Below, one piece after another: positions 1 through 11,000 of a stretch of DNA of 64,000 bases. Position 1 is the stretch's first letter. Each line of letters opens with the position of its first letter. The position numbers and the translations under genes are program-made. Below the pieces are notes generated by a model, which searched no databases, was not told where the DNA came from, and saw nothing but the letters and a program-made list of their open reading frames with translations. Location of the stretch: assembly GCA_030765065.1 (NCBI GenBank), contig CM060990.1:9175501-9239500 (forward strand). Direction: 5' to 3'. The DNA comes from Deroplatys truncata (taxonomy: Eukaryota > Arthropoda > Insecta > Mantodea > Mantidae).

Positions 1-113
1 GCCATGCAGCACGCGGATACAGTCATGCTGCCATGCAGCACGCCGACCAGGTAGGTCCGCACCTATGTATTAGCTTGCATTTTTTTCTATCCCGTTTATC
101 TCTCTATTCCTCA

Positions 114-225
<112 letters not shown>

Positions 226-241
226 GTTTTGTGTGTTCCAG

Positions 242-500
242 TATAACCGGATGTCAAACCCCGACCACCTCGAAACCCGGGGAAAAAAGAAAACTACCCA
301 TCTTCGACATCCAACAGCATCCCGACAGACCTGCTCTGCCAGAACAGTTCCAACACAGTGCAGTTGTGGGTCCTCTGGCGGATATCTACTTCCTCAACCC
401 GCAACAAACTAAATTCGTCAGTGTGGGATTCTCCCCCAGTCGCCGCACCATCTCGTCGTCACCATTGCCAAATGTGGACAGCACAACGCAGTCGTCATGA
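242..500 (+). CDS. C-terminal part of an unrecognised virus-like protein
   Basis: An open frame of about 86 codons reads into the TGA at 498-500 and overlaps the ATG of the next gene by ATGA. It is rich in Pro, Ser, Gln and Lys, with a basic stretch (GEKRK) near its start and a Ser/Thr-rich tail. No domain is recognised. The upstream limit follows an acceptor-like AG at 240-241, so the true N-terminus probably lies further left. It is accepted as coding mainly from its tight junction with the 497 gene and its C-ending codons. Confidence 0.35.
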
Positions 501-952
501 GTTCCTCTCAGTGGCACAAACTCGTCGAAGCCATCCCCATCATTCACAAACGCTTGAATGACCCACAGGGACGTCTACAGGAATTTCAATTCAGCGACAG
601 CGTCACAATCGTGTTTAAGTTTGTGTTCGGAAAGCTAAAGCTCGTTTTCAAAGACTCACAAGGCGCATCCGTTACGCTCTACCAACAAGAATGGCACGTG
701 TTGCATGACCTGCACCGCATCATTACCGACATCATGTATCACAAAAAGAAGGAAGAGATGGACGTGCAAAATCAAATCATGGAATACCACAAGTACATGC
801 TTCACAACCATGCCTCCAACGTTCCCTTACATAACCTGAATTTCACGCAGTTCACCAAGTGCATACGGTGCGCCAATTTTAGAACATTCCTCGAGGTGCA
901 TCATTTCCTCAACACCCATTTCGCACTGCGCATCTCACAAAATAGTCCTTAG
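497..952 (+). CDS. Virus-like protein, 151 aa, possibly PC4-like
   Basis: An intact ATG frame of 151 codons. Residues around 35-75 alternate hydrophobic and basic positions (FKFVFGKLKLVFKD, then VTLYQQEW). This resembles the fold of PC4/p15-type single-strand DNA-binding coactivators, in which a basic strand precedes a 'hsL..eqW..L' segment. The match is from memory and weak. A His-rich region follows, with a CIRC pair near residue 123. The start is chosen because ATG overlaps the previous stop, and codon use is C-ending like its neighbours. Otherwise it is an unrecognised small nucleic-acid-binding candidate of the cluster. Confidence 0.5.
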   Translation: MSSSQWHKLVEAIPIIHKRLNDPQGRLQEFQFSDSVTIVFKFVFGKLKLVFKDSQGASVTLYQQEWHVLHDLHRIITDIMYHKKKEEMDVQNQIMEYHKYMLHNHASNVPLHNLNFTQFTKCIRCANFRTFLEVHHFLNTHFALRISQNSP

Positions 953-1022
953 TGCGCATGTATTTCTACCAGCGTTCCAACCGCACCTCACCCAATCATC
1001 TCGCGCCCTTCGCTCTCGCATC

Positions 1023-1495
1023 ATGGGTTACAGAAATTACCTGTCGGTGTACTACCATGACAGTAAGGTGTTTAAAAACTACGAGGTGGACGGTCACCCC
1101 CATAAAAATACACCTTATGCACTTCGCTTCGTCGACAGCACCTACGACGGAAAATCCGTCTCCGCCAGAGTTCACAGCTGCGAAACCAAAATTCATTTTG
1201 TGCTATCTAACATGTCTTCAACGATATCCATTTCAAAGCAGATAAAGAAGACGCACAACATCAGTGGTTCCAATTTGTGCCCGCAAGAGGTTTATTCATC
1301 GTTTTCTACGAACAGCAATACATTTCCACAGACAAAATGCAGCAAATGTTAAACGAAAACCCCATGTGCTACAGCACGTGCTTAGCGGCGCATTTGGGTT
1401 GCGAATCACCCTATATCATACCCGATCACATTCACGGCGTTTGCATGTTCAGCACCGTTCAAAACAGAGTTCTCCTCCAAGAGGAAAACCGTTAA
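1023..1495 (+). pseudogene. Decayed virus-like gene, unrecognised
   Basis: It opens with an ATG at 1,023 (MGYRNYLSVYYHDSKVF...). Protein-like, C-rich codon use continues to about 1,495, where the text is rich in aromatic, Cys and Met residues. The region is not open as one frame and is treated as a broken fossil gene. No family is recognised. It sits 70 bp after the 497-952 gene on the same strand. Confidence 0.4.
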
Positions 1496-1559
1496 ATCAA
1501 CGGACACAGTGCTTTTCCTGCGGATGTTGTGCAATAATCGCTAAGCGCTTCCGGCGGAT

Positions 1560-1693
1560 GTAGTGAACCTCCAACGAACGTTTCCCCCACCAGTGCTTCC
1601 CCCTGATGTGGTATTTCTCCAACGAACTTTTCCCCCACCAGTGCTTCCCCCTGATGTGGTAAATCTCCAACGAACGTTTCCCCCACCAGTGAT
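1560..1693. repeat. 48-bp tandem repeat, about 3 units
   Basis: The segment CTCCAACGAACGTTTCCCCC starts at 1,569, 1,617 and 1,665, a spacing of exactly 48 bp. Each is followed by ACCAGTGCTTCCCCCTGATG, and the third unit is partial. A degenerate half-unit seems to precede it (GCTTCCGGCGGATG at about 1,547). It lies between the decayed 1,023 gene and the Cys-rich gene. Confidence 0.9.
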
Positions 1694-1774
1694 TTCCTGC
1701 TTCCGGCAGTTGGGTTATATTTATGCACGCGCATTCTTTTCCCCTTCATTCGGTGCTAGCCAGCCGTGGGGGGA

Positions 1775-1936
1775 ATGCCAGGACCGACGTGTAAAGACTT
1801 CCACTGCTCGTTTTGCTTTCACCAAACGTGCAGCTGCGAACTTAGGCACCATCTCACCCGCCTGTGCACGCAGTGTCAACTCGGTTTCTACGAAGACCTC
1901 GATCAACTCCACAAGCAAATTCAACAATTCCTTTGA
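1775..1936 (+). CDS. Cys/His-rich small protein, 53 aa (virus-like cluster)
   Basis: The ATG at 1,775 opens 53 codons ending in TGA at 1,934-1,936. The sequence begins MPGPTCKDFHCSFCFHQTC and continues with Cys and His pairs up to CTQC. At least seven Cys and four His residues in about 40 residues suggest a treble-clef or RING-like zinc site. A Gln/Leu-rich amphipathic tail follows. It is short but fits the compact gene order, as the next ATG is 24 bp downstream. The zinc-binding role is inferred from residue spacing only, and no family is assigned. Confidence 0.4.
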   Translation: MPGPTCKDFHCSFCFHQTCSCELRHHLTRLCTQCQLGFYEDLDQLHKQIQQFL

Positions 1937-1959
1937 AGGTACTCCGCTAGAAACACCAC

Positions 1960-2259
1960 ATGAACTGCTTCATCGTGCTCTTTCGGTATCTCGATAACGA
2001 ACGAAGAATCCACCTGCTACTGCCCAGGGAGCGCCAAGTGCTGCTGCAGAACGGCATATACATCTTTGAACGTTATCCCCCAAGCGACGTCGACCTTGTG
2101 TGGAACCAAATTCCCAGAGACGCACAGGTAGTTTTCGCACCTTATCGCAGATGTAAACAACACTACAACCTTCCTCATCGAACCACTCATATATACGGTC
2201 CTCCCCCGTTTATCAAAAACTGCCATCTGCGCCGTCATAATGTCACAGGACGCCCTTAA
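1960..2259 (+). CDS. Unrecognised virus-like protein, 99 aa
   Basis: An intact ATG frame (MNCFIVLFRYLDNERRIHLL...), mildly basic, with a central acidic/aromatic stretch (FERYPPSDVDLVWNQIP). It runs 20 bp into the next gene's start at 2,240 in another frame, the same compact style as the rest of the cluster. No motif is recognised. Confidence 0.4.
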   Translation: MNCFIVLFRYLDNERRIHLLLPRERQVLLQNGIYIFERYPPSDVDLVWNQIPRDAQVVFAPYRRCKQHYNLPHRTTHIYGPPPFIKNCHLRRHNVTGRP

Positions 2260-2557
2260 TGAGCTAGAAGAACTTTCCCGCAGCGCCGACACTCTGAGCG
2301 TATCTACGCTTCAACAGCACGTACCATATCGTGTCGTCGGCGTCAAAACACTCGACACCGTTCACGGTACAAAGCTCGTCGCCAAACTCGACAACGACAC
2401 AGAAGTTTTCCTACCAACAAGATTTGCAAAAGCCTCTCCAGAACTCATCAGCAAACTCAACTCTACCTCATTCTGCATCATATACGCAGGCGAGGAAAAA
2501 CTACGTAGCGGTTTCAAACGTCACATCGTCACGTTCTCCCCATATAACCCTAAATAA
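2240..2557 (+). CDS. 'YGT/LPxR' family small protein, 105 aa
   Basis: An intact 105-codon frame. Its centre (residues about 31-62) has a lysine-bearing strand, then HGTKLVAKLDND, then EVFLPTRF. This mirrors the Polinton-arm protein at 28,519-28,866 (RYGTRIVSSLED, then QVLLPERY), with similar spacing and a similar C-terminal basic strand. I recall comparable 'hGT...LPxR' proteins in insect Polintons and related elements, but their function is unknown to me. The order of short strands suggests a small beta-rich, perhaps nucleic-acid-binding, protein. The stop overlaps the next ATG (TAATG), which suggests translational coupling in a virus-like operon. Confidence 0.6.
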   Translation: MSQDALNELEELSRSADTLSVSTLQQHVPYRVVGVKTLDTVHGTKLVAKLDNDTEVFLPTRFAKASPELISKLNSTSFCIIYAGEEKLRSGFKRHIVTFSPYNPK

Positions 2558-2970
2558 TGTCCGACGAAACCTATCCCGTCCCCGTGGGGAACAATCTTAA
2601 CCTACAACTCATTCTCAACGCAGTATCACCTATCCGTATCCTCTGCATCTCCAACTCCTATTTCCGCAACAGCAGAGTTGTGACCATCACACTCGACGTC
2701 CAAGGGGCTCACGCCGTCCACGTCAAATGCGTACCTACCAAAGTGCACTAGCATCAACAAGACGCACTATGCATCATATACCTCGGCAACAGCAACATTC
2801 CTGCTCTAACCAACAAAGTCACATCCACAGGATGCTTCTCAAGCAGCCATTACAACGAATTTACCATCCCCATCTATATACCAACCTTCACCGAGTTCGT
2901 CAACGAAAGTTTCTCTCACCTGCTCGTCACCTGCATCACCAAACCTATCCACTAATTTACCGTCGATAGC
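2557..2970 (+). pseudogene. Decayed virus-like gene following the LPxR gene
   Basis: It begins with ATG overlapping the previous stop (MSDETYPVPVGNNLNLQLIL...). Protein-like hydrophobic strands and C-ending codons continue to about 2,970, where the text becomes Ser/Asp-rich (SSSSDDED). It is broken and no family is recognised. A short AATAAAG at 3,261-3,267 could have served as a poly(A) signal. Confidence 0.35.
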
Positions 2971-3020
2971 AGCAGCAGCGATGACGAGGACTCAAAGTGC
3001 ACCTTGTACTTTAAAATCAT

Positions 3021-3271
3021 TGTTGTGCGTGAAATCTGTGTGTCCTAGTGCCTCAACAAACTATGAATTTTAATGTGCATTTTTTCTCCTAATATTTCTT
3101 ATATTGTTCATTTATTGTATTCATATGTTAATCTCCTGTAATCAAATAATCCATTATGTTATTCTCAAACTATGTATTCATATGTTAAGCAAATAATACA
3201 TCATGTTAATCTCAACTATGTATTCATATCTTTATCCAATGTAGTGTATTCAAATTATAAATAAAGAAAAC
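3021..3271. other. A+T-rich non-coding stretch with short repeats
   Basis: CTATGTATTCATATGTTAA-like words recur two to three times between about 3,110 and 3,240, followed by AATAAAG at 3,261. No gene is seen. It may be the 3' flank of the virus-like cluster. Confidence 0.6.
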
Positions 3272-3423
3272 AGTCCCGGATTAGCCAATTGCAATAACGA
3301 TAATCCTTCCGCTCATGGCGCTTTTCAAACTTACCGCCGTCGCTCTTAATCCGCGGTGACACTAGCGACACTAGCGCCCCTAGCGGCAGGATTATCGTTA
3401 TTCCAATTGGCTCATCCGGGACT
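3272..3423. mobile_element. 152-bp palindromic MITE / foldback element
   Basis: The left end AGTCCCGGATTAGCCAATTG and the right end (reverse complement AGTCCCGGATGAGCCAATTG) form inverted repeats of about 42 bp with roughly four mismatches. The ends converge on GCTCATGGCG / CTAGGGGCGC. The loop is G+C-rich and holds repeated ACTAGCG words. No transposase and no clear target duplication are seen. The size and perfect end symmetry fit a MITE. Confidence 0.75.
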
Positions 3424-4240
3424 TATACTACTCCTGTTATTACGGGCAATAATTTTTTTTCAGATTTACACCGATTTTTAGCTTGTAGAATCGACCTAGG
3501 AAATGTTTTAATAAATGTATTGTATTTTTTTAGCTTAAAGTATCTACATTTTTAAAGTTAGCATGCCCGTTATTTGTATTTAGCGTAAAGATTATCATAT
3601 ATCATTTTTAAATCCCTCTTCTTAAATATAATGTATCGCAATCCATTTTTAAAATCAAATCATTCATGCGTTTAATGCATATAATGGATGTCTTCATATA
3701 CCCAATATGGCTGCCATGCGCGTTAAACATTCAATATGGACGCGTCAGGCATCTTTTTCATTGAACATGCTTCCGACTCTCTCCTGTCGCGACAGCATGC
3801 TCTTGCCACAGTACAAGTGAATAAAATTACATTGACACCATACGACGATAACAGAATTATTGCTGAGGACGGTATAACGACATACGCCTATGGATATTAT
3901 AGCATTACAAGCAGTGCATAAGAGAATGTAAGTCGAATATGAAGATTTTCTCGTGAGTCTACAATCTTAAAAAAAGGAGGTTATCCGTGTGCTGTAGCTA
4001 GCTGACGACCGATGAAGAAAGAAGAAGATGGAAGGGAAGGTGGTATCCCTGCCATTAGGAGCAATCCTAGTGCTAGTCTCAAGCCTAGATAAAAAGGGTA
4101 GAGACACCTACAACGAACTAAAATAAAGGTATGTTGATGTAAAACTTTTCAATTAAGACTCTCAAATAATAAAAAAACCTGAATAAAACGTTTCAACTTC
4201 ACTAAAACAACTCGAGGTTATCTCTGGTTAGGGAGATTAG
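3424..4240. other. A+T-rich stretch without a recognised gene
   Basis: It holds one unassigned ATG frame of 61 codons (3,736-3,921, starting MDASGIFFIEHASD) with no recognised motif. CAATATGG occurs twice, at about 3,701 and 3,732. Nothing else is seen. Confidence 0.5.
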
Positions 4241-4592
4241 GTGTTACGTCTTTTGGTTATGTTACGTATTTTACGTGCTTATGTTACTTTCTTACGTAGT
4301 GTTACGTCTTGTTGTGTGGTTATGTGTATATGTTACGATGTGTTACGTCTTGTTACTTTCTTACGTAGTGTTACGTCTTGTTACGTGGTTAGGTTACGTG
4401 GTGTTACGTCTTGTTACGTAGTTAGGTCACGTGGCATTACGTCGTGTTACGATGTGTTACGTGCTTACGTGCTTTTGTCATGTGGTGTTACGTCTTGTTA
4501 CATGGTGTTACACGGTGTTACGTCTTGTCACGTGGTTACGTGTTTACGTTACGTCTTGTTACGTGGTGTTACGTCTTGTTACTTTCTTAAGT
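4241..4592. repeat. Degenerate ~19-20 bp minisatellite (GTTACGTCTTGTTACGTGGT)
   Basis: GTTACGT and TTACGTCTTGTTACGTGG words recur throughout. Spacing is irregular and units vary. The open frames crossing it are repeat translations. Confidence 0.85.
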
Positions 4593-4599
4593 GCTTCCT

Positions 4600-6905
4600 C
4601 GTCTCTCTCATATAAACGCATACTCTACCATTCAACCCTTGCTATCCTAATACCTCTCCTCGGTTTGCTATCTCTCTCATATAAAACACATTCTACCTTT
4701 TACTCTGTCTAGTCTAGCACTTCTCAACGTTTCCCCTATCTCTGCTCGTATAAAGTGAATCCTTCCCTCCTTCAGCATCTGTCTAGCCTATTATCTCTCC
4801 CGTTTTCCATACTTCTCCCATATAAACGTATACTCTGCTCCTCAACCCATGTCTAGACTAGCACCTCTCCTCATATGTCCTACCGATCTCATATAAATGC
4901 ATTTTCCTCCTTGAAGACTCTCTCAACCTAGCACCTACCTTCGTTTTCCCTATCTTTTCCCATATAAACGCATACTCTGTCATTCAGACCTTCCTGTCTA
5001 GCCTAGCACTTCTCCTCATATTCCCCTACCTCTCTCATATAAGACGCATTCCCTACTTCAACCCTGTCTAGCCTAGCATCGACTTTCGTATTCCCTATCT
5101 CTCGCATATAAACGCCTACTCTATCATTCAAAACTCCTAGCCTAATACCTCTCCTCGGTTCGCTATCTCGCTCATATAAAACGCCATATTCTACCCTTCA
5201 AGTCCTGTTTAGTATAACATCTTTACTTGTATTCCCTATCTCTCTCGTATAAAGCGTATCCCTCCCTCCTTTAGCATCTGACTAGCCTAGCATCAGCCCT
5301 GGTATTCCCTATCTCTCCCCCATAAGCGCATTTTCCTCCTTGAACTGTCGCATATACCCTCGTTTTCCCTATCCTTTCCCATATAAACGTAAAAGTGGCC
5401 CAGCTTCTGTCTATCATACCGCCTGCCCCCGTTTTCCATATAATCCTCATATAAACGTATACCGTACTCCTTAACCTCTGTCTGCACTAGCACCTCCCCT
5501 CGTATGCCCTATCTCTGTCGTATAAAGCATATCTCTCCCTCCTTCAGTCCCTGCTCTACCTCAGAACTCTCCTCGTTTTCCCTATCTCTCCCATATAAAC
5601 GCATTTTTTCCTCCTTGAAGGTTCTCTCAACCTAGCATATACCCTCGTTTTCCTCGTCTCTTCATATAAAAAGCCATATTCTACCCTTCAAACCCTGAAT
5701 AGTCTAGTACCTCTCCACGTATCCCCTATCTCTCCTGTAAATATGTTCATATTCCCCCTGCTTCAGCATCTGTCTATCCTAGCCTCTGTTCACGTTTTCC
5801 CTATCTTTCCCATATAAATGCATATTCCACATCTCAACCCCTATCTAGTCTAACACTTCTCCTCGTATTCCCCGTATCTCACATATAAAGCACATCCTCA
5901 TTCCTTCAACCTCCATCTAGCCTAGCATCGATCCTCGTAGTCCCTATCTTCCCCATATAAACGCATTTTCCTCCGTGAACCTCCGCATATATCCTCGTTT
6001 TCCCTCTCTTTTCCCATATAAACGCAAGAAAACTGGCCCAGGTCTGCCCTATATAAGCTACTTCTAGTCCTCAACCTCTGTCAAGCCTAACACCCCTACC
6101 CCTGTTCCCTACCTGTCTCATATAAAAGACAAGCTCTACCCTTCAACTCTGTCTAGCCTAACACCTCTCCTCCTGTTCCCTACCTCTCTCATATAAAAGA
6201 CATACTCTACCCTTCAACTCTGTCTAGTCTAACACCTCTCCTCGTTTTCCTATATCTCTCATATAAACCATACTCTACTCCTCAACCTCTGTCTAGCCTA
6301 ACACCCCTCCTCCTGTTCCCTACCTCTCTCATATAAAAGACATACTCTACCCTTCAACTCTGTCTAGCCTAACACCCCTCCTCCTGTTCCCTACCTCTCT
6401 CATATAAAAGACATACTCTACCCTTCAACTCTGTCTAGCCTAACACCTCTCCTCGTTTTCCTATATCTCTCATATAAACCATACTCTACTCCTCAACCTC
6501 TGTCTAGCCTAACACCCCTCCTCCTGTTCCCTATCTGTCTCATATAAAAGACATACTCTACCCTTCAACTCTGTCTAGCCTAACACCTCTCCTCCTGTTC
6601 CCTACCTGTCTCATATAAAAGACATACTCTACCCTTCAACTCTGTCTAGTCTAATACCTCTCCTCGTTTTTCCTATACCTTTCATATAAACCATACTCTA
6701 CTCCTCACCCTCTGTCTAGCCTAACACCTCTCTACTATCTCTTCCATATAAACGTATTTCCCTCCTTCAACCCTGTCTAGCATAGTATCGTTCGTCGTAT
6801 TCCCTATCTCTCCCATATAGACCCATTTTCCTCCTTGAACCGCTCCATCTAGCCTCGTTTTCCCTATCCTTTCCTATATATGCCCAAAAAGTGGCCTCGC
6901 TCTCT
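4600..6905. repeat. ~70-bp minisatellite with a TATAAA motif per unit
   Basis: About 33 units of roughly 69-71 bp with the layout CTCTCCTCGTTTTCCCTATC - TCTCTCATATAAACGCATAC - TCTACCCTTCAACCCTGTCT - AGCCTAACAC. Between about 6,060 and 6,720 units are nearly identical and grouped in sets of two to three. Earlier units are diverged. Almost every unit keeps CATATAAA. Confidence 0.93.
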
Positions 6906-8095
6906 CTCTAATAACCTACTCTTGGTGAAATACGCACAATTATTAGAACTGAAAGCAGGCACAACATACACCTTACATAGGTATTAATTTATATATCTTA
7001 TGTATCTTCGGCTTAACAGATACAAGTTTACTCTAGACATTTATGTAAAATACCCTAATTTAATCAAGGAACATGAAGAGACTAATATTGCAGAAGAGAC
7101 AACCGTGAATAGGAATACCAGCAAAAAGATTCTAATCGGTTTTTCTAAGCGCGTTTTAAGATCTTTGTGATGTGCTACACAACATAAGAGTACATGTCTT
7201 GTATGTATATCAGTTGATATTCGCTAAAATTGAAATAATTAACGTTTTAGCTCGAAGAGGCACTGTCGCATGTTCTGGGAGAGAGGAGGATGATCGATGT
7301 GATAACATTGCTTCCTTTTTTTAGTTTCATTCTCCACGGCTGGGCCGCATGTAAAGAGAAAAAGCATTTTGCGCTGCTCATGTGACATGCCTGCACAAAG
7401 GATGTTACTCTCTGTTCGTGCAGATTTTGTAACGGCCTGCAAACGACAGAAGTATGCAAAATATTGAGATTAGTTTTTTCAATATCATTGCTCTTAAGTT
7501 AGTCCAATAGTGGAATTTATTGATCTAATGCATGTTCGCATCTGCAGTTCCTATTCTGTGGGAGACAGCTTCTGCAGTGATATTTCCTCTTTTAAATCTA
7601 GAAAGTGAAAATGTACAACCCTTACAGAATCAAATACCTATAGTAAAAAAGTTGTATTCCTATGAGTTAATATTACCTTAACAACGCATTATAGTACAGA
7701 AGGCCGTACGCGCAGACATAAATATACATTCAGTGGGAAACGTACCTTTTAGCGATTCAACAGGGAAGCTTTATCTAAGGCAGCATGTGGCACTAACCTG
7801 TTGTTGGTAAAAATCCTTTGTAAGCTCACGCCAATAGGACCTAGGAGTATGTGTAGAAGGTTAAGGCTTTTTAAGGTACGAGACTTACCTTGTGACCCCA
7901 TCAGATCCCATGAGAACGTTTATAATTCAGATTCATAAAAGCAAGTCAAGTGGGGAAGCTCTGTTATATTTCTCCACCATTACGAAAATTACATTTATTA
8001 TAAAGAAATTCCATCAAGGAATAGTATTAAAGAAAGGTGTCAGTGTCTAGGTAGAAGAATTGCAAAATTATAGGCGAGATCTTGTATACACAAGT
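6906..8095. other. Non-repetitive stretch, no gene recognised
   Basis: Both strands were read. Only short frames without recognisable motifs are present, for example a minus-strand frame near 7,240-7,460 that lacks domain features. Confidence 0.6.
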
Positions 8096-8099
8096 AAGA

Positions 8100-11000
8100 T
8101 CACCCACAATCTGGAAGTGCGCGAAGACAGATATGTCAAACACCATCTGGAAGTGCGCGAAGACAGATATGTAAAACACCATCTTAAGTGCGCGAAGACA
8201 GATATGTAAAACACCATTTGGAGGTACCCAAACAAGAAATTTAAAACACCATCTGGAAGTACGCGAAGACAGATATGTAAAACACCATACGGAAGTACGC
8301 CAAGACAGATATGTAAAACACCATCTTAAGTGCGCGAAGACAGATATGTAAAACACCATCTTAAGTGCGCGAAGACAGATATGTAAAACACCATCTTAAG
8401 TGCGCGAAGACAGATATGTAAAACACCATTTGGAGGTACCCAAACAAGAAATGTAAAACACCATCTGGAAGTACGCGAAGACAGATATGTAAAACACCAT
8501 ACGGAAGTACGCCAAGACAGATATGTAATCCACAATCTGGAAGTGCTCGAAGACAGATATGTAAAACACCATCTGGAAGTGATCGAAGACAGATATGTAA
8601 AACACCATCTGGAAGTACGCGAAGACAGATATGTAAAACTTCATCTGGAAGTACGCAAAGACAGATATGTAAAACACCATCTGGAAGTGCGCGAAGACAG
8701 ATATGTAAAACACCATCTGGAAGTGCGAGAAGACAGATATGTAAAACACCATCTCGAAGTACGTGAAGACAGATATGTAAAACACCATCTGGAAGTACGC
8801 GAAGACAGATAAGTAAAACACCATCTGGAAGTGCGCGAAGACAGATATGTAAAACACCATCTTAAGTGCGCGAAGACAGATATGTAAAACACCATTTGGA
8901 GGTACCCAAACAAGAAATGTAAAACACCATCTGGAAGTACGCGAAGACAGATATGTAAAACACCATACGGAAGTACGCCAAGACAGATATGTAATCCACA
9001 ATCTGGAAGTGCTCGAAGACAGATATGTAAAACACCATCTGGAAGTGATAGAAGACAGATATGTAAAACACCATCTGGAAGTACGCGAAGACAGATATGT
9101 AAAACTTCATCTGGAAGTACGCAAAGACAGATATGTAAAACACCATCTGGAAGTGCGCGAAGACAGATATGTAAAACACCATCTGGAAGTGCGAGAAGAC
9201 AGATATGTAAAACACCATCTCGAAGTACGTGAAGACAGATATGTAAAACACCATCTGGAAGTACGCGAAAACAGATAAGTAAAACACCATCTGGAAGTGC
9301 GCGAAGACACATATGTAAACCACCATCTGAAAGTACGCGAAGACAGATATGTAAAACACCATCTGGAAGTGCGCGAAGACAGATATGCAAAGCACCATCT
9401 GGAAGTGCGCGAAGACAGATATGTAAAACACCATCTGGAAGTGCGCGAAGACAAGTATGTAAAACACCATCTGCAAGTACGCGAGGACAGATATGTAAAG
9501 CACCATCCGGAAGTGCGCGAAGTCTGATATGTAAAACACCATCTGGAAGTACGCGAAGACAGATATGTAAAACACCTTCTGGAAGTGCGTGAAGACAGAT
9601 ATGTAAAACACCATCTGGAAGTACGCGAAGACAGATATGTAAAGCAGCATCTGGAAGTGCGCGCAGACAAGTATGTAAAACACCATCTGGAAGTACGCGA
9701 AGACAGATATGTAAAAAACCATCTGGAAGTGCGCGAAGACAAGTATGTAAAACACCATCTGGAAGTACGCGAAGACAAGTATGTAAAACACCATCTGGAA
9801 GTACGCGAAGACAGATATGTAATACACCATCTGGAAGTGCACGAAGACAGATATGTAAAACACCATCTGGAAGTGCGCGAAGAGAGATATGTAAACCACA
9901 ATCTGGAAGTGTGCGAAGACAAGTATGTAAAACACCATCTGGAAATACACGAAGACAGATATGTAAACCACAATCTGGAAGTTTGCGAAGACAAGTAAGT
10001 AAACCACAATCTGGAAGTGCGCGAAGACAGATATCTAAACCACCATCTGGAAGTACGCGAAGACAGATATCTAAACCACCATCTGGAAGTGCGCGAAGAC
10101 AGATATGTTAAACACCATGTGGAAGTACGCGAAGACAGATATGTTAAACACCATGTGGAAGTACGCGAAGACAGATATGTTAAACACCATGTGGAAGTAC
10201 GCGAGGACAGATATGTAAAACACCATCTGGAAGTGCGCGAAGACAGATATGTAAAACACCATCTGGCGGTGCGCGAAGACAAGTATGTAAAACACCATCT
10301 GGAAGTACGCAAAGTAAGATATGTAAAACACCATCTGGAAGTGCGCGAAGACAGATATGTAAAAAACCATTTGGAAGTGCGCGAAGACAAGTATGTAAAA
10401 CACCATCTGGAAGTGCGCGAAGACAGATATGTAAAACACCATCTTAAGTGCGCGAAGACAGATATGTAAAACACCATTTGGAGGTACCCAAACAAGAAGT
10501 GTAAAACACCATCTGGAAGTACGCGAAGACAGATATGTAAAACACCATACGGAAGTACGCCAAGACAGATATGTAATCCACAATCTGGAAGTGCTCGAAG
10601 ACAGATATGTAAAACACCATCTGGAAGTGATAGAAGACAGATATGTAAAACACCATCTGGAAGTACGCGAAGACAGTTATGTAAAACTTCATCTGGAAGT
10701 ACGCAAAGACAGATATGTAAAACACCATCTGGAAGTGCGCGAAGACAGATATGTAAAACACCATCTGGAAGTGCGAGAAGACAGATATGTAAAACACCAT
10801 CTCGAAGTACGTGAAGACAGATATGTAAAACACCATCTGGAAGTACGCGAAAACAGATAAGTAAAACACCATCTGGAAGTGCGCGAAGACACATATGTAA
10901 ACCACCATCTGAAAGTACGCAAAGACAGATATGTAAAACACCATCTGGAAGTGCGCGAAGACAGATATGCAAAGCACCATCTGGAAGTGCGCGAAGACAG

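Noticed and set aside
7239-7459. Two overlapping minus-strand frames of about 70 codons
   Set aside because: No motif, no promoter or context support, and overlapping frames of equal quality.
9107-10972. 621-codon minus-strand frame and other long frames in the 36-bp array
   Set aside because: Open in several frames and both strands at once because the unit is a multiple of three; 12-residue monotony, and starts are usually not ATG.
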